Assembly: GCA_002457275.1 (NCBI GenBank)
Contig: NTKD01000008.1
Location: 1 to 45,547, forward strand
Length of the DNA: 45,547 bases
Source of the DNA: OM182 bacterium MED-G24
GTDB lineage: Bacteria > Pseudomonadota > Gammaproteobacteria > Pseudomonadales > Azotimanducaceae
Reading direction: 5' to 3'
Position 1 is the stretch's first letter, and each line of letters starts with the position of its first letter. Positions 26,092 through 34,930 of this stretch are shown here, piece by piece. Made by a program: the position numbers and the translations under genes. The notes below the pieces were generated by a model. The model was not told the origin of the DNA, made no database searches, and saw nothing but the letters and a program-made list of their open reading frames with translations.

Positions 26092-27604
26092 TTACCTCTC
26101 GCAGCACTGGATAGTGCTGCTACTGACCTCGATCTATCTGGTGTTCTGCCTGTGGGTCGGCTGGTATTTTCGTGCGCGGGCGGAGGAAGGCGTAGAGTCG
26201 TTCTACGTCGCCAAGCGTGAGATACCGGGGTGGGTTGTGTCGCTCGCGTTTTTCTCGACGTTTGCCAGTACCAACACCTATATTGGTCAGGCTGGGAAGT
26301 CGTTTCAGTTTGGCCTCTCGTGGGCTTGGGTCGGGCTCTTCTGGGCGTTTTTCTGCGTCATCTCCTGGCTGGTTCTGGGGCCACGGATGCGCAAACAGAC
26401 CGCACGCCTTGGGTCCGTCACGATCCCGGACTATTTCTACTTCAGATACAAGAGCGATTTCGCACGTGCCATCAGGCTGCTCAGCGCCTTTGTAATCCTG
26501 TTTGCGACCCTCTGGTATATGGTGGGTATCACCAAGGGACTGGGTCATGTCATAACCTCTGTGCTCGATATCCCATATGCGTTTGGAACGGCCGCTATTG
26601 TGTTTGTGACCTGCGCTTATACGGTATTCGGAGGGATGTATAGCGTGCTTTGGACTGATGCGGTGCAGGGCATCATGATGTTCGCGGTCGCTATCATCAT
26701 GGTGACGTTACCGTTCGTTTTCGTCGGTGGCGTCGATGATCTGATGCTTAGAATCAGCGATACCGCGCACGTCGCCAGGACCGGCGAGCCGATGGGAGGC
26801 GGTCTCGTGACCTTTAGCGCGCTCGTATCCTTCTTCTACATCCTTGGGATTGGTCTTGCCGTAGGCATGAAACAGATCGCGGAGCCGCGATGCCTGATTC
26901 GATTCTATTCGATTGATAATGCCCGCAGCATGAAGTTTGCAATGATCTGGACGCCGGTCTTTCTCGGTATTTCGCTAATTTGTGTGATGGGTCTTGGGGC
27001 GCTCGTGCATGGTATGGCGACTGAAGAAGAAGCGGCGTACCTGATCAACAATACTGACGAGGTTGTCGGGTTCATGCTGGCGAAGTTTGATAACCCGATC
27101 ATCAGTGGGGTCTGTGTTGCAGGGTTGTTCGCCGCTGGTATGTCATCGCTGGCCTCAGTCATGTTGATTGTTGGGACGGCGTTTGTGAAGGATATGTGGG
27201 ATGTGGTCAGCGATGTACCAGAGGTCAAGGTGGTCAACTACACGCGCTGGACGATGGTTGCATACTGCGTCCTGCTCTATGGGGTGACACTATATCCGCC
27301 AGGGGGGATTGTCGAGATGACGGCGTTTTCCGGTGCAGTGTTTGCGGCCAGTTTCTTTCCGGCGATATTCGGAGGGCTGTATCTGAAGTGGGGTACCGAT
27401 CTGGGGGCCCTTGCCTCGATGGTTGCGGGTATTGCAGGTTGTCTTGTATGGCGGCTACTTTTTCGCTTCGAATTTGAAGGCCTGTCAGATATTCACGAGA
27501 TTATCCCGGCATTCCTGTTGTCATCGCTGGTTTATGTGGTGGTGTCGAAGGCGACCGCGCGGCGGATTCCATCTACTGATCACCTTCAAAGAATTTTCGC
27601 CTGA
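26072..27604 (+). CDS. Sodium:solute symporter family transporter
   Basis: The 510-residue protein has about 13 helices of the SSS (LeuT-like) fold. Helix 1 contains LFLASLIYLVFCLWVGWYF-like sequence, followed by VESFYVAKREIPGWVVSLAFFSTFAS, the family's conserved helix-2 start, GSVTIPDYFYFRYKS, and a sodium-site region with GLFAAGMSSLASVML. It imports a small organic solute with sodium. ATG 26072 and ATG 26084 are both possible. It follows the micro-protein closely, and the next gene converges. Sodium-coupled uptake fits the Mrp-type antiporter upstream, which would restore the sodium gradient. Substrate unknown. Confidence 0.92.
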   Translation: MTTQMVDYLSQHWIVLLLTSIYLVFCLWVGWYFRARAEEGVESFYVAKREIPGWVVSLAFFSTFASTNTYIGQAGKSFQFGLSWAWVGLFWAFFCVISWLVLGPRMRKQTARLGSVTIPDYFYFRYKSDFARAIRLLSAFVILFATLWYMVGITKGLGHVITSVLDIPYAFGTAAIVFVTCAYTVFGGMYSVLWTDAVQGIMMFAVAIIMVTLPFVFVGGVDDLMLRISDTAHVARTGEPMGGGLVTFSALVSFFYILGIGLAVGMKQIAEPRCLIRFYSIDNARSMKFAMIWTPVFLGISLICVMGLGALVHGMATEEEAAYLINNTDEVVGFMLAKFDNPIISGVCVAGLFAAGMSSLASVMLIVGTAFVKDMWDVVSDVPEVKVVNYTRWTMVAYCVLLYGVTLYPPGGIVEMTAFSGAVFAASFFPAIFGGLYLKWGTDLGALASMVAGIAGCLVWRLLFRFEFEGLSDIHEIIPAFLLSSLVYVVVSKATARRIPSTDHLQRIFA

Positions 27605-27625
27605 GACGTTGATCAGAGCGGCGTG

Positions 27626-29173
27626 CTATTGCGTCAGTGACATCGGGCTGAGACGGGTTCGATCGTAGAAGTGCTCAATCATCATATTCAGTTTATCTTC
27701 GAGAACTGGAGCATAGCGATCAGTGTCATCGAACACGTACCAGTGACCCTGCTGGTCAAGCGCGGGCCACGTCGGTCCAGGTGCACCGGTCCTAACAAAT
27801 GACAGCCAGTGTGTGCGTAGTCGCATTGCCATGGCCCGAGTCGTTTCATCCGGCAGGAGAGGTCCGGATGCGAGGTAGAAACCATCGGTGCCATGACGGG
27901 TACCGGGCTGATCTTCGTCCGCGTGGTCGATATAGTAACGCCATGCAGGCGTATGGATCATCGCCATGGCTTCGGTCAGTACACGTGCAGACAGCAGGTA
28001 GCGGTGATCACCGAACATGCGTCGAATACCTTGCGTTGCGTTGACCTCAAAATCGTTCTGGTAGTGTTCTGCGACTTCCCTGAACGCAGACCCCCAGTAT
28101 CGCTGATAGTCCTCCGGTGAGATCCCGGAGGCGGGCATCACCGAACCTTCAAAGCTGTTTCCTCCGCTGATGTAGGGCACGGGTTGTTGTTGTCCCCGTA
28201 CGAAACGAATACCGGGCTCTTCGGGAATCGATTGTCCGTCAACGATCGGGAGTTGAAATCCTTGAAGAGCAGCGACCAGGCTCTGTCCGTCCAGGCGCCT
28301 CAGGGTACGAGGTGTTTGTCTTTCCTCACTGATTGAGGAGACCAGCACCCTGGAAAGAGTTTCAGCTCGCTGCGCAGGTTCCTGTGACATACCTCGAACA
28401 CTGGCGGGAGGAGCGTGACGTGAACGCGGCAATGCCCACGTCGCGTAGCCGCTCTGTGAGATAGCGCCGTGAAACAGATTTTTCGTATCCGGGCTCGCCA
28501 TCAGCAGATTGACCGCCATGCCCCCCGCTGATATACCAAAGATCGTCACCTTGTTGGGGTCGCCACCGAACGCGGCGATGTTGTCCTGGATCCATTGCAG
28601 GGCAAGCTGGATATCCAACAGGCCGAAGTTGGCGTCCTGCTGTCTTAGTGCTTGATGTGCGAAGAAGCCCAACGGACCGAGACGGTAGTTCATGGTCACG
28701 TAGACGATGTCCTCACCAGCAAGGTGTGCCCTTGCGTTGCCGGAGCCAGCCCGGAAGCCGCCACCATGGATGCTCACCATCACAGGCCGTTGTCCACTGA
28801 TTGAAGGCGTCCAGACATTCAGGAACAGGCAGTCCTCGCTCAGATCGGTAGCTGGTTGTCGGGTGCTCTGCAGGCAACGATCACCATAATCGGTGGCAGT
28901 CAGCTGTCGTTTTGAGCGAAATGCTCTGGGGGGCTGCCAACGATGTTGGCCCGTTGGAGGTTGCGCATAGCGGATACCCTTGAAACTGACTATGCCACCT
29001 GGCGCCTGGGTTCCGGAAAGTAGTCCACTGGTCGTGACGAGCATGTCAGCACCTGCCATCGTTAGGGCGCAGCTCATAAGAAGTACGGACAACAGCATAG
29101 TGCGAGCGATGAAAGAAGGTGTTGAACGGCTCACGCGATTTCCGATGCTGATATTTGAGGGGGCACTATGCAT
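27626..29173 (-). CDS. Type-B carboxylesterase, secreted
   Basis: About 515 residues from ATG 29173, with an N-terminal signal-like helix (TMLLSVLLMSCALTMAGA) preceded by Arg, so probably exported; the Cys in it could be a lipobox but is not ideal. The alpha/beta-hydrolase motifs are GGFRAGS (oxyanion hole HGGGF), EDCLFLNVW near residue 120, and the nucleophile elbow GISAGG (usual GESAGG) with Ser about 215. The His is probably in GTRHGTDGF and the acid in GGNSFEGS. Possible starts are TTG 29233, ATG 29212, ATG 29173 and ATG 29098. The gene diverges from the PhyH gene, whose start is 128 bases away from the chosen start. It cleaves esters of unknown acids or alcohols. Confidence 0.9.
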   Translation of the reverse strand: MHSAPSNISIGNRVSRSTPSFIARTMLLSVLLMSCALTMAGADMLVTTSGLLSGTQAPGGIVSFKGIRYAQPPTGQHRWQPPRAFRSKRQLTATDYGDRCLQSTRQPATDLSEDCLFLNVWTPSISGQRPVMVSIHGGGFRAGSGNARAHLAGEDIVYVTMNYRLGPLGFFAHQALRQQDANFGLLDIQLALQWIQDNIAAFGGDPNKVTIFGISAGGMAVNLLMASPDTKNLFHGAISQSGYATWALPRSRHAPPASVRGMSQEPAQRAETLSRVLVSSISEERQTPRTLRRLDGQSLVAALQGFQLPIVDGQSIPEEPGIRFVRGQQQPVPYISGGNSFEGSVMPASGISPEDYQRYWGSAFREVAEHYQNDFEVNATQGIRRMFGDHRYLLSARVLTEAMAMIHTPAWRYYIDHADEDQPGTRHGTDGFYLASGPLLPDETTRAMAMRLRTHWLSFVRTGAPGPTWPALDQQGHWYVFDDTDRYAPVLEDKLNMMIEHFYDRTRLSPMSLTQ

Positions 29174-29300
29174 GAGCGGAACAGGTTTGTCTGCTTGCCG
29201 ACAACACGCCATAGACTGTTGGGTATGGCTCAATCGCTATCGTATACCGCTGCTGCCCATGCTATTTTCTGGGCCCTTGCTGTTTCCGCACTCTGAATTT

Positions 29301-30113
29301 GTGACACAGGCTCCAAACTACCAGCTCAGTCAGTCAGACGTGGATCAGTTCCACGAAGACGGCTTCCTCATGATCCGGGACTATTTTTCACGGTCTGAGA
29401 TGGAGCGCTTTTCCGATATCGCACGTTGTGATCGTGAGATGCTCCTGAATTTTCCGTATACATCACTGGATGCGGAGGGAAGGCCCACCAAACTTTTTGT
29501 CTGGTCAAAGCTCCGTAGTGACATCTACAGCGCCTACGCGCGCCATGAGGCTTTGGTTGAGCCATGGGATCAGCTCCTGGGAGGTCAGGTCACATACTTC
29601 CACCACAAGATGATGATGAAAGAGCCGAACACACTGGGTGCATGGGAGTGGCATCAGGACTATGGCTACTACTACGAACATTATCTGCGACCCGACATGG
29701 GCGGCGTTATGATAACAATCGATGAGGCGTCCAAAACCAACGGATGTCTCGAGGTGCTTCGAGGGTCGCATCGATTCGGAAGGGTTGATCACTCACGCCT
29801 GGGACATCAGAGTGAGTATGAGACAGCGGCAGATCCTGATCGCGTGAAGGTGCTTCTGGCATGTTGCGAGCGTGTCTATTGTGAGATGACGCCTGGTACG
29901 GTGTTGTTCTTCCACGCCAACCTGTTACATCATTCAGGGCCCAATCTGAGCAACTCACCCAGGTGGGCGCTGATCAGCAACTATACGAGAACAGACAACC
30001 CTCCCTTTGCGGCATCCCCCGGGTGGGGCGAGAACTTTGAGACGCTGTCGGCGGATCAGGTTCAAGAAGCCGTCAAGGCTTACGCCCTTCGCCAGACCGA
30101 GCGAGATCGTTAG
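29301..30113 (+). CDS. Phytanoyl-CoA dioxygenase (PhyH) family protein
   Basis: The 270-residue 2-oxoglutarate/Fe(II) dioxygenase has iron ligands His 118 and Asp 120 (WEWHQDYGYYY) and His 210 (LHHSGPN), with the Arg of SNSPRWAL as probable 2-oxoglutarate contact. The N-terminus reads QLSQSDVDQFHEDGFLMIRDYF, the classical PhyH start. GTG 29301 puts it eleven residues before that motif; a longer ATG 29259 cannot be excluded and the frame stays open far upstream only because it lies antisense to the esterase. Its 3' end overlaps the convergent TPP-enzyme gene by four bases. Confidence 0.9.
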   Translation: MTQAPNYQLSQSDVDQFHEDGFLMIRDYFSRSEMERFSDIARCDREMLLNFPYTSLDAEGRPTKLFVWSKLRSDIYSAYARHEALVEPWDQLLGGQVTYFHHKMMMKEPNTLGAWEWHQDYGYYYEHYLRPDMGGVMITIDEASKTNGCLEVLRGSHRFGRVDHSRLGHQSEYETAADPDRVKVLLACCERVYCEMTPGTVLFFHANLLHHSGPNLSNSPRWALISNYTRTDNPPFAASPGWGENFETLSADQVQEAVKAYALRQTERDR

Positions 30114-31753
30114 CGCGTCTCTAGGCCCTCGACGATCAGATCGAGCATAAACGGTCCATCGTGCGCGAGCGCGTCTGAAACAGCACCGGCAATGTCTTCC
30201 GGTTTGCTGACCTGGGCCCCAGGAATTCCCATGCCATCAGCCATCGCTGTGAAAGACATCACGGGGTCGGACAGATCCATATGGGGGTAGGGTTTGTTCG
30301 ACTGTGCATTGAAACGTCGTCGGTACTGATCGACGTTGTGTTTGAGCACCCGGTATTCCCTGTTGGACAAGATTACAAACAGCACGTTGAGTTTGTGATG
30401 CCCGGCAGTCCATAGGGCTTGAATACTGTACATGGATGACCCGTCGCCGGATATGCAGACCACTTGACGATCAGGGTAAGCCACCGCGACCCCGGGTGCC
30501 CCTGCAACGCCCTGGCCGATGCCGCCACCCTTGACGCCAAAGAACAGGTGCGTGCTGCCCAGTTTGAAGTTGCGGATAACATCCGCACTCGCAGTGATAC
30601 TTTCGTCTGCGATCACCGCATCGTCTGGCAACGCAGCCGCCAGTTCCGTCAATGCGCGATAGGGGGTCATCGGATCACGATCATGCAGAACGGCCGTTCT
30701 TTCAGCGGATGCCTCGTTTTCAGATTGTTTGAGATCTTGCAGGCGCTGACATCGTGCAGGTGCATCGTCGACGAGTTCAGTGAGCCTAGAAAGACTGTCG
30801 GCCAATTGTCCTGCGATGCCGAGATCAATCCCCATGTTCTCCGCGAGTCGTGCGGGACCGGATTCCAGCTGAATGATCTTGGTGTTGTCTGAGAATGGTG
30901 AATCCGGCGCATACCAGACCTCTTCGAAAAATGCGCCACCGATCAGGATTACGAGATCGTGGTCGCCAAGGGCAGCGTTGATAGCTGCGTAGTCTGGTCC
31001 GAGTTTGTTGCGGAAGTGATCGTGGTCTGATGGAAAAGCGAAGCGAGCTGTAATCAGTTCCAAGTGAACACCAACCCCGGCCTTCTCGGACAAGGCTACC
31101 AGCGCGTCCCCTGCATCATCTCGAACAACATCATCCCCCGCCACAATCACGGGACTGGTGGCGGCGTTGATCAGGTCTGCGGCCTGTTTCAGATGTGTTT
31201 CACTGGCGTTGCCAACCATGCTCAGGTCGCCGGAATGGTACGCGGCGTTCTCCGTGTCCTGCTCCATCACATTGATCGGCAGGGCTACAAACACTGGACC
31301 CGGTGGATGCTGGTGGGCGATCTTGAAAGCGCGAGCCATGATCAGCGCCATCTCGTCAGCATGCTCTACCTGCACGCTCCACTTCACAACGGGTTCAGCC
31401 ATGGCGACAAGATCGTGTCCCAGCAGTGGGCCGCGAAGACGAATACGAGTGTCCTGTGCTCCGGCAGTGATAATCATGGGCGACGAGTTTTTCAGCCCGC
31501 CATAGATCATACCGATGGCGTTCCCGAGCCCTGGCGCCACATGCATATTTGCCACGCCGATTGAGTTTGAAGCCTGCGCATACATGTTCGCAGCACCCAC
31601 TGCGACTCCTTCGTGAAGGTGCATGATGTAGTCGATGTCGGGATAGTCGATCAATGTGTCCAGCATCGGGGTTTCAGTTGTACCCGGGTTCCCAAAGATC
31701 TTGGTGACACCATGCAGACGCAGGCTATCGAGGAATACATTTCGGCCACGCAT
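30110..31753 (-). CDS. Thiamine-diphosphate decarboxylase (benzoylformate decarboxylase/acetolactate synthase-like)
   Basis: The 547-residue protein belongs to the TPP-enzyme family. The catalytic Glu 48 (LHEGVAVGAAN) activates the cofactor; the TPP motif is GDGSS (436-440) followed by Asn 464 (SNREY). The N-terminus FGNPGTTETPML resembles benzoylformate decarboxylase (FGNPGSNELPFL), and the C-terminal part HLFFGVKGGGIGQGV is also shared with it, so non-oxidative decarboxylation of a 2-oxo acid is most likely. AGGAG about 6 bases before ATG 31753 fixes the start. It is convergent to the PhyH gene. The exact 2-oxo acid is not determined. Confidence 0.92.
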   Translation of the reverse strand: MRGRNVFLDSLRLHGVTKIFGNPGTTETPMLDTLIDYPDIDYIMHLHEGVAVGAANMYAQASNSIGVANMHVAPGLGNAIGMIYGGLKNSSPMIITAGAQDTRIRLRGPLLGHDLVAMAEPVVKWSVQVEHADEMALIMARAFKIAHQHPPGPVFVALPINVMEQDTENAAYHSGDLSMVGNASETHLKQAADLINAATSPVIVAGDDVVRDDAGDALVALSEKAGVGVHLELITARFAFPSDHDHFRNKLGPDYAAINAALGDHDLVILIGGAFFEEVWYAPDSPFSDNTKIIQLESGPARLAENMGIDLGIAGQLADSLSRLTELVDDAPARCQRLQDLKQSENEASAERTAVLHDRDPMTPYRALTELAAALPDDAVIADESITASADVIRNFKLGSTHLFFGVKGGGIGQGVAGAPGVAVAYPDRQVVCISGDGSSMYSIQALWTAGHHKLNVLFVILSNREYRVLKHNVDQYRRRFNAQSNKPYPHMDLSDPVMSFTAMADGMGIPGAQVSKPEDIAGAVSDALAHDGPFMLDLIVEGLETR

Positions 31754-31927
31754 GGGTGTCTCCTTGAGTCTTTGGAAGTCGCGTGAATATAGCAGAAGCG
31801 GGGCTTGGCTTGTGGTCGGTGTACGCGTCCCTCGTCATGTTGCGCGTCGCGTTGTTGCGGCTATCGCGTAGCGGCGGGACCTGAGACAGCGTACGATTTG
31901 AGGGCAGGATACCAACAGGCAAGCGAT

Positions 31928-32332
31928 ATGATCGAAGCGATTCTCAGAGACGACAAGATGCTGGCCGAGCTTCGACATGTCAGCTACTTTGAGCTATCGG
32001 AGTTGGTGCTCCTCACGTATTCGACCTTGATTTATCAGTTGTCGGTATTGCTGACGGTAACGTTTGGCTACTTTGTGGCTGCCTATCTGGTGGCGAAGCG
32101 TCTTTCGGTATTTTAGGTTTGGGCGGTCTCTGCGGTCTACACCGCGTTCTGCATGGTGGCGATTGGCGGTTATTTCTCCTTGACGGTCAGGCTGTGGAAT
32201 CTCGTGTACTTCCGGGACCGTGAGGTGCCTTTTACCCTGTTCCTTTCGTTCGCTGTTTGTGTCCTAGGCTGGATGTTCAGCCTCGCGTTCATGATCAACG
32301 CAAGTATGACAAGTGATCACATCGTGTCGTGA
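31928..32332 (+). pseudogene. Small membrane protein gene interrupted by an amber codon
   Basis: ATG 31928 opens an unrecognised membrane protein of about 134 residues. It has an amphipathic start MIEAILRDDKMLAELRH, helix TLIYQLSVLLTVTFGYFVAAYL, then TAG at 32114-32116 after AKRLSVF. Without a frame change, the next codons read VWAVSAVYTAFCMVAIGGYF, LTVRLWNLVYF and VPFTLFLSFAVCVLGWMF before TGA at 32330-32332. One C-to-T change (CAG to TAG) explains the break. The continuing hydrophobic pattern is the evidence that the stop is in the middle of a gene. Readthrough is not excluded, but nothing else indicates it. Confidence 0.7.
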
Positions 32333-33843
32333 GTGAGTCGGGTCCAACCGTTAACCCCCAACCCCCAACCCCCAACCTCCAACCTCCAAATGATCTGGCC
32401 GGTTGAAGGTCTGCGGTGACACGCCGGACTTCCTGCAGGCTGATCAATCCCTGACAGGCTTTACGAAGGCCATCCATCACCAGGGTCTCCATGCCGCTGG
32501 AGATTGCAGCGGCACGCAGTTCGTCCTAGCTGCCACCCTGCATCATTGCATCATAGAGAGCCTGGTCGGGGACCAGGGCTTCAAAAATCCCGATACGACC
32601 TTTGTGTCCACTGTGGCAGTGTTCACAGCCGACTGCTCGATGGAAACGGTCGCCGAGTAGTTTGAGTTCATTGATCTTGCTTTCCGTCTGTATGAGTTCC
32701 TGATCCTTGTCTGTCAGGTCCGCCGGTTCCGCGACATTCGGTACAGAGTCTGCGTACCAGCCGTTGTGCAGTGATGAGCGCGACACCATCCCCGGTGAGG
32801 CGATCCAGATCCACCCAGTTTGCGACGAGCATCAAACCTGAAATAGCGTCTTGAAAATGCATGGTGTTAATAACATGTTTGGACAAACCGCCTTCCATCA
32901 ATTCAGCAAGGGCCTCTGATGAACCGGTATAACATACGTGCAGACCATCATAGCTCTGCCGGACGGCGGCGCTGACTTGAGCGGTCCTATCTTTCATCTT
33001 CTGCAGATTCACCACGCCCTGTACGACATTCTCGACGGGCATCCCAGCGCCAGGATCTTCGATACTGAGTACGCGCCGCTCCGGCGTGTTCGGTACATTG
33101 AGAATCGAATAGGCAGACACGGTCTTACCGCTGCCTGCAGGACCACCAATCAGATAAAGCCCACTATTGTGACTAAGGGATGCTTCAACACGCGCCAGAT
33201 TGCCGTTAGCCAGACCCAGTGCATCGAACCCGATATGGGTAGCTGCTGGATCTCGGATAGAGATTGTGCAGGATTCACTGTGGGTCGCGGGGAACGTGCT
33301 GACGGTAAAATCGAGCCAGCGATCGGTTTCGGACCCGATATTCATTCGAAAACGCCCATCCTGAGGTATCTGGGTCTCGTTGACGATTATTTGCCACATC
33401 TGCTGGATTCTTTCGATCAGCGGTTTGTGCGCTCTGGTGTCATATCGCGTGATTTCGCGAACCAGGCCGTCGATCCTTAACGAAATGCTTGGTCCGGTGT
33501 TGTGGTCAGCGTCGAGAAACAAATGGCTGGCAACCATTCGGATACAGCAAAGCAGCATCGCATTGACGACCCGAACTGGGCCCGACGGCCCGTCGGGGAT
33601 GTCTTCAGTGTGACCACTGGCGACGAACAATGTTCTGATCAACTCATCGCTGTTCGGGAACTCGATCGAGGGCTCCTCACCATGCAGAAAGCGAGATACG
33701 TCTGACTCGGTGAAACGCCATTGACGACCGACTTTACGGCCTCTGATGCGGTCTGAACGTAACCAGCGTTAGAACGTGGAACGTGTTGTGGAAAGTCGAT
33801 TAATCGCCTGTTCCATGGTTAGGAGGCTGTCGTTATCACTCAT
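32295..33843 (-). pseudogene. HTH-domain plus GspE/PilB-type secretion ATPase fusion, decayed
   Basis: ATG 33843 follows GGAGGA and starts SLLTMEQAINRLSTTRSTF, a helix-turn-helix (excisionase/HTH_17 type) which continues RWLRSDRIRGRKVGRQWRF after an in-frame TAA at 33769-33771. A GspE/PilB/PulE-like ATPase follows: Walker A GGPAGSGKT, Asp box SIEDPGAG, His box NTMHF, C-terminal QRLVRRLCTEC, then a frameshift near 32730 and the second Cys pair VGCEHCHSGHKGRIGIFEAL. A TAG at 32526-32528 precedes DELRAAAIS and TLVMDGLRKACQGLISLQEV, the family's end. The usual Walker B glutamate region is replaced by VCYTGSSEAL. Such ATPases drive type II secretion or type IV pili; the HTH fusion is unusual. The true end probably lies near 32390, before the heptamer repeat. 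Confidence 0.85.
32353..32387. repeat. Heptanucleotide tandem repeat (AACCCCC/AACCTCC)
   Basis: Three exact AACCCCC units are followed by two AACCTCC units, 35 bases in register, flanked by decayed versions (AACCGTT before, AAATGAT after). The other strand is GGGGGTT-like and could form a G-quadruplex. It lies between two pseudogenes facing each other, near the end of the ATPase remnant. Heptamer short tandem repeats are known in some bacteria (for example STRR repeats of cyanobacteria). Confidence 0.9.
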
Positions 33844-33939
33844 TGATTGGATTCCTCCGCTTCGCGTCGACCTTCACTCCCGTTCTTTGTGTGTGCTTTG
33901 TTCGTTCTATGTCTTTTGACATTTGTGTATCATAAATCG

Positions 33940-34007
33940 TCACAACGACTGTGATATTTAACGAAACATAAAGTAAACCAAGACGTCGATATAGTGCTTG
34001 GCACTAT
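33940..34007. promoter_or_regulatory. Palindromes upstream of the SPFH gene
   Basis: Two symmetric elements occupy the divergent gap: TCACA-N5-TGTGA (33940-33954) and a perfect ATAGTGC-TTG-GCACTAT (33991-34007), which ends 20 bases before the SPFH ATG. The second may be an operator or a short RNA hairpin in front of the ribosome site. TTGACA at 33916-33921 lacks a -10 at normal spacing. Confidence 0.3.
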
Positions 34008-34027
34008 GGCAGGGGGAGGAGAGACGA

Positions 34028-34912
34028 ATGGGCCAGAAAAAACAAATTGGTGGGATTGTGGCGGGGCTAGCGGTGCTGCTCGTTCTATTCAACTGCTACA
34101 CGACTATCAGTGCGGGACACAACAAGGTAGCAACGCTCTTTGGTGAGGTGCAGGTGGAACCACTCGGAGAGGGTTTTCATATCGTCAATCCTTTGCTTAA
34201 TTTCACGGAATTTGATCTGCGGGCACAGACATTCACGTGGGAGGGGGTTCAGGTACCGAGTCAGGATAAGTTGAAGACATCGATGGATGTCTCCGTGACA
34301 TTTCGGTTGGACGGCAGTCGTACACCAACCATCCTGAAGGAAACAGGTAGACTCGATGATGTGCTCTCGAAGCACATCACACCGAAGGTACGTTCTCTGC
34401 TGCGGGAAGCAGGGAAGACTGTTCAACAGTCTCAGGATTTCTATCTCGATACCGTTCAACTTGAGTTGCAGACCACGATGGAAGTAGGTCTGACCGAATA
34501 CCTCTATGAAAAGGGAGTGATTGTGGACGCGGTGCTATTCCGGGATATCACGCTCCCGCCTGTGGTTACCACCGCGGTGGTTCAGACCAAAGAGCGCCAG
34601 GAGCAGCTGGAGAGGGAAAAAGCGCAGCTTCAGATTGTTGAGCAACAGGCGCAGCAACAGGTGAAACAGGCCCAGGCGCGTGAACAGGCTGCGGTAGCCG
34701 ATGCTAACGCGAAACGCACGCAGGCGGATGCGGAAGCCTACCGAATCGAAATTGAAGCGCAGGCCCAGGCCAAGGCGAATGAGCTGCTGGCGAGATCGGT
34801 GACAGGTGAACTGATCCAGTACAACAGCGTCAAACAATGGGATGGAAAATACCCAACAACACTGTTGGGGGGTGGTGAGAACGTGCTGTTGAACCTCCCC
34901 AGCGCCAACTAG
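34028..34912 (+). CDS. SPFH (prohibitin/stomatin-like) membrane protein
   Basis: The 294-residue protein has one N-terminal helix (IVAGLAVLLVLFNCYTTISAG), the SPFH domain (AGHNKVATLFGEVQVEPLGEGFHIVNP, DVSVTFRLDG, about residues 28-190) and a long Gln/Ala/Glu-rich coiled coil from about 195 (ERQEQLEREKAQLQIVEQQ). This is the prohibitin 1/2-like layout, forming ring-shaped assemblies at the inner membrane with roles in membrane domains and protease control. ATG 34028 has GGAGGAG 8 bases upstream; a TTG at 33998 is less likely. It diverges from the HTH-ATPase remnant and converges on the Opp operon with only 18 bases between them. Confidence 0.93.
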   Translation: MGQKKQIGGIVAGLAVLLVLFNCYTTISAGHNKVATLFGEVQVEPLGEGFHIVNPLLNFTEFDLRAQTFTWEGVQVPSQDKLKTSMDVSVTFRLDGSRTPTILKETGRLDDVLSKHITPKVRSLLREAGKTVQQSQDFYLDTVQLELQTTMEVGLTEYLYEKGVIVDAVLFRDITLPPVVTTAVVQTKERQEQLEREKAQLQIVEQQAQQQVKQAQAREQAAVADANAKRTQADAEAYRIEIEAQAQAKANELLARSVTGELIQYNSVKQWDGKYPTTLLGGGENVLLNLPSAN

Positions 34913-34930
34913 GACGCTAACGTGGCTTCC

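Noticed and set aside
28980-29300. Extended N-terminus of the PhyH protein at 29301
   Set aside because: This open stretch lies antisense to the esterase N-terminus and has no PhyH similarity; the family starts at the GTG or just before.
32938-33480. 180-codon plus-strand open frame
   Set aside because: Antisense to the ATPase remnant, which has Walker A and other motifs on the minus strand.
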